Below, one piece after another: positions 5,778-11,356 of a DNA stretch of 11,356 bases. The DNA comes from RGIG5579 sp045531235. GTDB taxonomy: Bacteria; Bacillota; Clostridia; Oscillospirales; SIG627. Location of the stretch: NCBI GenBank assembly GCA_045531235.1, contig JAZSDQ010000013.1:1-11356 (forward strand), given 5' to 3'. Made by a program: the position numbers and the translations under genes. Under the pieces are notes generated by a model that did not search any database, was not told the DNA's origin, and was given only the letters and a program-made list of their open reading frames with translations. The first letter of the stretch is position 1; each line of letters begins with the position of its first letter.

Positions 5778-8147
5778 ATGATACGTTTTGCACGCTTTTT
5801 ATATCAGCCGGTTCTGCCGCTTGGCAAGAATCGCAGTTTTGTAACCAGTAGCCGTTCTCATTGGGAACTGGCAAAGAAGATTGCAGCTGAGGGGACCGTC
5901 CTTTTGAAAAATGACGGTGCGCTTCCTTTGGCACTTGGAGAAAAGATTTGTCTTTTCGGCACAGGCATCGGTGAATTCCTGTTCGGTGGCGGTGGAAGCG
6001 GCAGAGTATTTACGGATAAAAAGATTACTCTCGTTGACGGCCTTTCCGAAGCTGAAAAGAAGGGTAAGCTTTCCTTGTATCATCCCCTTGTTGATTTTTA
6101 TCAGCAGGAGATCGGTAAGGTTCTTGATGCTGCCAGAAAAGAATGTGGAACCATCGCCAAATACAATGCCTGGCGCAGTGTGAATATGACCCGCCTTCCC
6201 GTCCTTCCCGAGACCCTTTACCGGGAAGCTAAAGCGTTTGGAAACGTTGCTGTTTACTGCATCAGTCGCCATTCCTCCGAGGGAGATGGCTTTGGTGATC
6301 GTAGTGGATTGAAAGGGGATTTTTATTTATGGAAAGAGGAGAAGGACCTTCTTGACCGTCTTTGCTGCGACTATGAAAAAGTCGTAGTAATTCTCAATAC
6401 CTGCGGTCCTGTCTGTGTCAAAGAGTTTGCGGAAAATCCTAATATCAACGCCATCCTTTATCCCTTGTATAGCGGTGGAATTGCAGGCGAAGTCCTTACC
6501 GAGCTTTTGCTTGGTGAAAAATATCCCTCCGGACACCTTCAGCACACCCTTGCTGCAGATTTGGAGGATTATCCCTCGTCTGAGGGCTATGCTGCTTTTG
6601 AGGATCACGAAGATTACACAGAAGATATTTTTGTGGGATATCGCTATTTTGAAACCTTTGCTAAGGATAAGGTGGTTTATCCCTACGGCTTTGGATTGAG
6701 CTATACTGAGTTTGAAACAAATGTGATTTCATCCTCGTTTGAAAACGGTAGAGTAGAAATTTCTGTCAGTGTTAAAAATATTGGTAATTTCCCGGGAAAA
6801 GAAGTGATTCAGGCATATCTTTCCGCACCTCAAGGAAAACTCGGCAAAGCGGCAAAAGTGCTGTCTTCTTTTGCAAAAACAAAAGAGCTTCTCCCTAGGG
6901 AAGAGGCTGTTTTGAAGCTTCGGTTTTCTATTCGTGATTTTGCTTCTTTCGACGATCTCGGAAAGATCAAAAAGAGCTCCTTCGTTTTGGAAAAAGGGGA
7001 ATACTCCGTTTTCGTCGGTACCAATATTCGGGATATTAAAAAGGCTCTTTCTTTCGATCTGAGTGACGATATTATTTGCAAAAAATGCCATTCGTATATG
7101 GCGCCCCGCGCATTGGAAAGGCGCCTGCTTGCCGATGGAAGCTTCGAAGCCCTTCCCAAGGCTGCTCCGCGTTCTCACAAGGCTGTAGGCATGGATCTGA
7201 AGGCAGCGCCACCTGATGAAGAAATGACCTTGGCAGACGCTTTGGCGCAGAATAAATCGGAAGAGTTCCTAGCTACCCTCACTTTGGAGGATATGGCAGA
7301 AATGATCTACGGTCATCCAATGATGAATGCCTCCAATACCAACGGTATCGGTATATCACCTCGCTATGAACGCCAAGATAAAAAGCTTATGCCCCTTATT
7401 CCCACTGCCGATGGCCCGGCAGGCCTTCGTATTCGTGAGGGCCGCGGCGTAACGCCCACCTTTTTCCCGTGTGAAAATACTGTTTCCCAGACTTGGAATC
7501 TTGATCTTGCGAAGCGTATGGGCGCCGCTGTTGCCGATGAGGTAAAAGAAAATAATATCGGCATCTGGCTTGCACCGGCTCTCAATATACAGCGAAGCCC
7601 GCGCTGCGGAAGAAACTTCGAATATTATTCCGAAGATCCCTTGATTTCAGGTTTTTTTGCTACGGCCTGTGTCCGCGGCGTACAGAGTCGGTCCATCGTT
7701 GCTACCGTAAAGCATTACTGCGCAAATAACCGTGAAACGAACCGCAGAATTGCCGATTCCCGCGTGTCGGAAAGAGCGCTTAGAGAAATCTATCTTAAGG
7801 GCTTTGAAATTGCCGTGAAGAAGGGCAAACCTTGGGGATTGATGACTTCCTATAACCCTGTAAACGGTGTGCAGATGAGCGCCAACTGGGAGGCACTTAA
7901 CGGTATTCTTCGTGGCGAGTGGAAGTATGACGGCGTTGTTATGACCGACTGGAGGGTCCTTTCTAATATTGATGAAGAGATCCATGCAGGCAGTGACGTG
8001 AAGATGCCGGAACTAATCACCACCTTCTATAAGAATGCGCCGGAAAGATGTGATCCCGCCGAAATGATCCGAGAGGGAAGTCTTGACAGAAAAGCGGTCA
8101 TTTCCTCTTGCCGCCGCATCCTGAGAATGATGTCCTATCTTGACTGA
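5778..8147 (+). CDS. Permuted GH3 beta-glucosidase, cytoplasmic
   Basis: A 789-residue family 3 glycoside hydrolase with reversed domain order. The alpha/beta domain that is normally C-terminal comes first (residues about 30-300: LAKKIAAEGTVLLKNDGALPL, GGGGSGR). A fibronectin III-like domain follows (about 320-425, preceded by YPYGFGLSYTEFE). The catalytic TIM barrel comes last (about 500-789: ADGPAGLR, RSPRCGRNFEYYSEDP, KHYCANNRE). Asp724 in VMTDW should be the nucleophile. Glu168 in SSEGDGFGDR is the likely acid/base. Lys645 and His646 bind substrate. This order matches R. albus and B. fibrisolvens beta-glucosidases. There is no signal peptide or anchor, so it should hydrolyse imported beta-glucosides in the cytoplasm, although related GH3 enzymes also cleave xylosides. 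AGGAG lies 7 nt before the ATG. A glucokinase-type ROK gene converges on it. Confidence 0.94.
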   Translation: MIRFARFLYQPVLPLGKNRSFVTSSRSHWELAKKIAAEGTVLLKNDGALPLALGEKICLFGTGIGEFLFGGGGSGRVFTDKKITLVDGLSEAEKKGKLSLYHPLVDFYQQEIGKVLDAARKECGTIAKYNAWRSVNMTRLPVLPETLYREAKAFGNVAVYCISRHSSEGDGFGDRSGLKGDFYLWKEEKDLLDRLCCDYEKVVVILNTCGPVCVKEFAENPNINAILYPLYSGGIAGEVLTELLLGEKYPSGHLQHTLAADLEDYPSSEGYAAFEDHEDYTEDIFVGYRYFETFAKDKVVYPYGFGLSYTEFETNVISSSFENGRVEISVSVKNIGNFPGKEVIQAYLSAPQGKLGKAAKVLSSFAKTKELLPREEAVLKLRFSIRDFASFDDLGKIKKSSFVLEKGEYSVFVGTNIRDIKKALSFDLSDDIICKKCHSYMAPRALERRLLADGSFEALPKAAPRSHKAVGMDLKAAPPDEEMTLADALAQNKSEEFLATLTLEDMAEMIYGHPMMNASNTNGIGISPRYERQDKKLMPLIPTADGPAGLRIREGRGVTPTFFPCENTVSQTWNLDLAKRMGAAVADEVKENNIGIWLAPALNIQRSPRCGRNFEYYSEDPLISGFFATACVRGVQSRSIVATVKHYCANNRETNRRIADSRVSERALREIYLKGFEIAVKKGKPWGLMTSYNPVNGVQMSANWEALNGILRGEWKYDGVVMTDWRVLSNIDEEIHAGSDVKMPELITTFYKNAPERCDPAEMIREGSLDRKAVISSCRRILRMMSYLD

Positions 8148-8155
8148 TGATAAAT

Positions 8156-8185
8156 AAAAAACGCAGACATTTGTCTGCGTTTTTT
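8156..8185. terminator. Bidirectional Rho-independent terminator between GH3 and ROK genes
   Basis: A 9-bp GC-containing stem (ACGCAGACA 8161-8169 with TGTCTGCGT 8172-8180) is extended by five flanking A and five T, so each strand ends in a U tract. It lies 8 nt after the GH3 stop and 4 nt from the ROK stop, serving both convergent genes. Confidence 0.93.
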
Positions 8186-8189
8186 ATTA

Positions 8190-9125
8190 TTATATTTCCG
8201 TGAGTAACAAGCGGAAAGCACCGTAAGCGCCTGCATCGTTGCCAAGACTTGCAAGGGCAAAACGCACATCAGATGCTGCGTGGAAAACCGCTTTTTCAAA
8301 ATAGCGCTTTACTCCGTTTAAAAGGGGAGCGCCTGCTCTGCTTACGCCACCGCCGAGCACTACCACTTCCGGGTCTACAAGATCGCATACATTGGCAATG
8401 AATTCTCCCATATAGCCGTATACTTTTTCTAAAATCTCCAAAGAGACTTTGTCACCCTCCGCTGCTTTATCAAAAATATCCTTACAGCTGATTTCGCGAA
8501 TGCTTCGCAGGGAAGAAAACTCGTTTGACGAGGTGAGACGTTCTTTTGCCAAACGAACGATACCCGTTGCTGAACAGTATTGCTCCACACAGCCGTATTT
8601 GCCGCAATTGCACGGAAGCGTTTCCTCTCTGTTCAGTACCATGTGTCCCAGTTCACCGCCTGCCCCGTGGGCTCCGTGAATCACCCTGCCGCCAAGAACA
8701 ACGCCGCCGCCAACGCCTGTGCCAAGGGTAATGAGCACCATGTTGTCACTGCCGCTTCCTTTCCAGCATTCACCAAGCGCTGCCACCGTAGCATCGTTTC
8801 CTGCTTTTACGGGAAATCCAGTCAAACGGTTCAATTCATTTTCTATATTGAAAATGCCCCATCCAAGGTTGATGCATCGGTTCACGGTGCCGTCACTGCG
8901 AACAGGACCGGGAACACCGATTCCGATGCCGAGAATATTCTCTTTTTTGATTGTATTTTTTGTGAGGTAATTCTCAATGGAATCTGCAATATCGGGAAGA
9001 ATTTTCTTTCCATTATCTTTTGTTACTGTGGGAATTTCCCATTTTTCCAAAAGCGTGCCGTTTTCGTCAAAATATGCGATCTTTACCGTCGTTCCGCCAA
9101 GATCTATGCCAAAGCCGTATTTCAT
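8190..9125 (-). CDS. ROK family sugar kinase, probable glucokinase
   Basis: A 311-residue ROK-family kinase, similar in length to B. subtilis GlcK. IDLGGTTVK (7-15) is the ATP phosphate-binding motif. GNDATVAALGE (109-119) holds the catalytic Asp111. LGTGVGGG (134-141) is the second phosphate loop. GAGGELGHM (154-162) supplies sugar-binding Glu158 and zinc-binding His161. CNCGKYGCVE (172-181) is the ROK zinc motif, with Cys172, 174 and 179. There is no N-terminal helix-turn-helix, so it is a kinase, not a ROK repressor. It probably makes glucose 6-phosphate from glucose released by the convergent GH3 enzyme; fructose, mannose or N-acetyl sugars cannot be excluded. The second ATG (9125) is chosen because AGGAG lies 7 nt before it; the upstream ATG at 9143 precedes that site and would add six residues (MFRRKA). 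Confidence 0.92.
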   Translation of the reverse strand: MKYGFGIDLGGTTVKIAYFDENGTLLEKWEIPTVTKDNGKKILPDIADSIENYLTKNTIKKENILGIGIGVPGPVRSDGTVNRCINLGWGIFNIENELNRLTGFPVKAGNDATVAALGECWKGSGSDNMVLITLGTGVGGGVVLGGRVIHGAHGAGGELGHMVLNREETLPCNCGKYGCVEQYCSATGIVRLAKERLTSSNEFSSLRSIREISCKDIFDKAAEGDKVSLEILEKVYGYMGEFIANVCDLVDPEVVVLGGGVSRAGAPLLNGVKRYFEKAVFHAASDVRFALASLGNDAGAYGAFRLLLTEI

Positions 9126-9155
9126 AGCTTTTCTCCTAAACATTTTATCAAGACC

Positions 9156-9161
9156 ATTATA
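9156..9161 (-). promoter_or_regulatory. Candidate -10 box for the ROK kinase gene
   Basis: TATAAT on the minus strand lies about 30 nt upstream of the ATG at 9125. The hexamer 17 nt further upstream (TAGATT) matches the -35 consensus poorly, so the promoter may need an activator or be weak. The plus-strand uvrB promoter begins about 85 bp away in the same divergent gap. Confidence 0.5.
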
Positions 9162-9245
9162 GTCTACTTGCTAAAAAAAATCTATACTTTTTTCTTGTTA
9201 AACTGACAAAAAAAGATAGTGAATCAAAAAAGCTTCTTATCTTTA

Positions 9246-9274
9246 TTTACTTATAAAATATTTTATGATATAAT
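9246..9274 (+). promoter_or_regulatory. Extended -10 promoter of uvrB
   Basis: A -35 TTTACT (9246-9251), 17-nt spacer and perfect -10 TATAAT (9269-9274) preceded by TG-A (9266-9268). The predicted start near 9281 gives a leader of about 34 nt with AGGAG before the ATG. It also rules out the upstream in-frame GTG at 9219. No GAAC-N4-GTTC type LexA/DinR box is visible in the 9126-9314 gap. Confidence 0.85.
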
Positions 9275-9314
9275 GAATCTGTATGGAGAAAAATACGAGG
9301 GAAAGGAGCTTTTT

Positions 9315-11282
9315 ATGGATCATTTTGAATTGGTATCCGATTACAAACCAACAGGCGATCAGCCGGAAGCCATTGAAAAGATCGTTCACGGTATTGAAAA
9401 TGGCCTGAAAGAGCAAACTCTCCTCGGTGTTACCGGCTCTGGTAAGACTTTTACCATGGCAAATGTGATTGCCCGCCTCAACCGTCCCACCCTCGTTCTT
9501 GCTCACAATAAGACCCTCGCCGCGCAGCTTTGCAGCGAATTTCGCGAATTCTTCCCCAACAATGCGGTGGAGTACTTTGTGTCCTACTACGATTATTATC
9601 AGCCCGAGGCGTATATTCCGGGAAAAGATATTTATATCGAGAAAGATTCCGCCATCAATGAAGAAATTGATAAGCTTCGTCACAGCGCCACCTCTGCATT
9701 ATTTGAGCGGCGTGACGTCATTATCGTGTCTTCGGTTTCTTGCATCTATACCTTAGGTGACCCTCAGGAATATTCTTCCATGACAGTATCCCTCCGGCCT
9801 GGAATGTCCCTCTCCCGTGACGATCTTCTTCGTCGTCTGGTGGAGATTCAGTATGAAAGAAATGACCTGAATTTTATTCGTAACAAATTCCGTGTCCGTG
9901 GTGACGTTGTGGATATTTTCCCTGCGGGCAACAGTGAAACCGCCGTTCGCGTGGAATTTTTCGGTGATGAAATTGACCGCTTAACCGAGTTCCATGCACT
10001 CACGGGCAAGGCAGTTGCAAATCTGAATCATATTGTCATTTACCCTGCAAGCCACTACACCACAAGTCTTGAAAAAAGAGAACGCGCCATCAGTGAAATC
10101 CGCAGAGAGCTTGCGGAACGGGTTGCCTATTTTGAGGGGCAGGGCAGAGTGCTTGAGGCTCAGCGACTTCGTGACCGCGTCAATTACGATATGGAAATGG
10201 TGCAGGAGATCGGATACTGCAGCGGTATTGAAAATTACTCTCGCGTATTTGCAGGCAACCCTCCGGGAAGTACGCCTTTTACCCTTCTTGATTATTTTCC
10301 CGATGATTTTATTTTGATGGTAGATGAATCCCACGTTACCATCCCACAAGTGCGTGCTATGAGTGCGGGAGATCGGGCAAGAAAGGAAAATCTTGTGGAA
10401 TATGGCTTCCGCTTGCCTTCTGCATTTGACAACAGACCTCTCCGCTTTGATGAATTCGATTCCAAAATTGGGCAAACTCTATATGTCAGTGCAACGCCTG
10501 CGGAATTTGAATTGGAGAGAAGTGACGCTGTGGTGGAACAGATCATTCGTCCTACGGGTCTTCTGGATCCTCTTTGTGAGGTGAGAGAAACGGAGGGACA
10601 GATCGATGATCTCATTTCAGAGATCCTTCAGCGTGTGGAAAAGAAAGAAAGAATTCTTGTTGTTACTTTAACGAAGAAAATGGCGGAGGATCTTACCGAG
10701 TACCTTTCCGAAAAAGGGATCCGTGTTCGTTATATGCACCACAATGTGGAAACCATGGAACGCGTTGAATTGCTTAAGGATCTTCGCCGAGGTGAATTTG
10801 ACGTTCTCGTAGGTATCAACCTTCTTCGTGAAGGTCTGGATCTGCCCGAAGTATCCCTCATCGCCATTCTGGATGCGGATAAAGAAGGCTTCCTCAGAAG
10901 CGAGAGGAGTCTTATACAGATCATCGGTCGCGCGGCAAGACACGTTGACGGTAAGGTGATTATGTATGCCGATCAAATTACCGATTCTATGAAACGTGCC
11001 ATGAATGAAACTGCGCGCCGCCGCACCCTCCAGGATGCATATAATAAAGAGCACGGCATCACACCGAAGGGCATTGAAAAGAAACTGCAGTCTTTGCCCA
11101 CCGTTACGGAGAAACCGACGGAAAAGAAAGAAAAGAAAAAGAAGATCTCTGCAATGTCTCCTCAGGAAAAAGCACATCTTGCAGAAAAGCTTCGTTTTGA
11201 GATGATGGCAGCTTCCAAACGGCTTGATTTTGAAACGGCAGCTGTGCTTCGCGATAAGCTCCGCGCATTACAAAACGATTAA
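9315..11282 (+). CDS. uvrB: Excinuclease ABC subunit B
   Basis: A 655-residue UvrB, full length for the family. It is the damage-verifying helicase-like subunit that UvrA loads on DNA and that recruits UvrC in nucleotide excision repair. Walker A is GVTGSGKT (38-45). The beta-hairpin YYDYYQPEAYIP (91-102) inserts between DNA strands. Walker B is DESH (337-340), motif V is GINLLREGLDLPE (500-512) and motif VI is GRAARH (538-543). A Lys/Glu-rich linker (about 599-611) leads to the C-terminal UVR motif (about 619-654) that binds UvrC. No key residue is missing. ATG 9315 is chosen for AGGAG 6 nt upstream and the conserved FELVSDYKPTGDQP start. uvrA follows after 15 nt, forming the common uvrBA operon. 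Confidence 0.98.
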   Translation: MDHFELVSDYKPTGDQPEAIEKIVHGIENGLKEQTLLGVTGSGKTFTMANVIARLNRPTLVLAHNKTLAAQLCSEFREFFPNNAVEYFVSYYDYYQPEAYIPGKDIYIEKDSAINEEIDKLRHSATSALFERRDVIIVSSVSCIYTLGDPQEYSSMTVSLRPGMSLSRDDLLRRLVEIQYERNDLNFIRNKFRVRGDVVDIFPAGNSETAVRVEFFGDEIDRLTEFHALTGKAVANLNHIVIYPASHYTTSLEKRERAISEIRRELAERVAYFEGQGRVLEAQRLRDRVNYDMEMVQEIGYCSGIENYSRVFAGNPPGSTPFTLLDYFPDDFILMVDESHVTIPQVRAMSAGDRARKENLVEYGFRLPSAFDNRPLRFDEFDSKIGQTLYVSATPAEFELERSDAVVEQIIRPTGLLDPLCEVRETEGQIDDLISEILQRVEKKERILVVTLTKKMAEDLTEYLSEKGIRVRYMHHNVETMERVELLKDLRRGEFDVLVGINLLREGLDLPEVSLIAILDADKEGFLRSERSLIQIIGRAARHVDGKVIMYADQITDSMKRAMNETARRRTLQDAYNKEHGITPKGIEKKLQSLPTVTEKPTEKKEKKKKISAMSPQEKAHLAEKLRFEMMAASKRLDFETAAVLRDKLRALQND

Positions 11283-11297
11283 AATAAAGGATTAAAT

Positions 11298-11356
11298 ATG
11301 GCAAAAGACAGTATTGTAGTCAAAGGGGCGAGAGTCCATAATCTGAAGAATATCGA
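11298..11356 (+). CDS. uvrA: Excinuclease ABC subunit A, 5' end only
   Basis: Nineteen codons are visible before the window ends: MAKDSIVVKGARVHNLKNI. The KGAR-x-HNLKNI segment is the characteristic start of UvrA, leading into its first ABC ATPase domain. AAGGA lies 6 nt before the ATG. The 15-nt gap after uvrB indicates cotranscription from the uvrB promoter. Confidence 0.93.
   Translation, partial: MAKDSIVVKGARVHNLKNI

Noticed and set aside
5799..6272. 157-codon open frame on the minus strand opposite the GH3 gene
   Set aside because: Antisense shadow of the GH3 gene; similar shadows at 6729-7178 and 9981-10475 were dismissed for the same reason.
8580..9206. 208-codon open frame on the plus strand opposite the ROK kinase gene
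   Set aside because: Antisense to a complete ROK kinase with zinc and ATP motifs; no family features are seen in its translation.
9184..9216. AT-rich imperfect hairpin (TTGT...ACAA flanked by T and A runs) in the ROK/uvrB gap
   Set aside because: The stem has only four firm pairs and little GC, and it sits between divergent genes where no terminator is needed.
9219..9314. N-terminal extension of uvrB from the GTG at 9219
   Set aside because: It would be translated across the uvrB promoter -35 and -10 boxes; the ATG at 9315 has a good ribosome binding site and the conserved UvrB start.

Overview
This is ordinary-looking chromosomal DNA from an anaerobic Firmicute of the class Clostridia, most likely a gut or rumen relative of the Oscillospiraceae/Lachnospiraceae. 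Three things point there: a SCIFF peptide with its radical SAM maturase (a near-signature locus of Clostridia), a glycoside hydrolase family 3 enzyme with permuted domains (the arrangement known from Ruminococcus albus and Butyrivibrio fibrisolvens), and AGGAG-type ribosome binding sites with consensus sigma-A promoters. Genes are tightly packed and no gene-free stretch exceeds about 200 bases. No mobile element, CRISPR array, rRNA or tRNA was seen.

Layout. (1) Positions 1-668, plus strand: the 3' part of a short-chain dehydrogenase/reductase, ending at a bidirectional terminator. (2) Positions 701-3700, minus strand: a promoter, then scfA (a 49-residue cysteine-rich precursor peptide at 3490-3639, too short for routine gene calling), a terminator-like hairpin, scfB (the SCIFF radical SAM/SPASM maturase), and an Orn/Lys/Arg decarboxylase-family enzyme whose ATG directly follows the scfB stop codon. 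(3) Positions 3739-8147, plus strand: sfsA, a 12-helix MFS transporter resembling organophosphate antiporters, and a cytoplasmic permuted GH3 beta-glucosidase. (4) Positions 8190-9125, minus strand: a ROK-family glucokinase, convergent with the GH3 gene across a shared terminator. (5) Positions 9246-11356, plus strand: uvrB with a strong promoter, then the first codons of uvrA.

How the genes fit together. The GH3 enzyme has no export signal, so it should release glucose inside the cell from imported glucosides, and the ROK kinase next to it would phosphorylate that glucose. uvrB and uvrA form the usual nucleotide excision repair pair. The part most worth attention is the SCIFF operon. Its precursor has the six-cysteine core but carries Gly where I recall the Thr thioether acceptor of studied SCIFF peptides. 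A probable attenuator lies between peptide and maturase, and a PLP-dependent decarboxylase is fused tightly to the end of the transcription unit. The core system is a known family, not a wholly new one; the novelty lies in these deviations.
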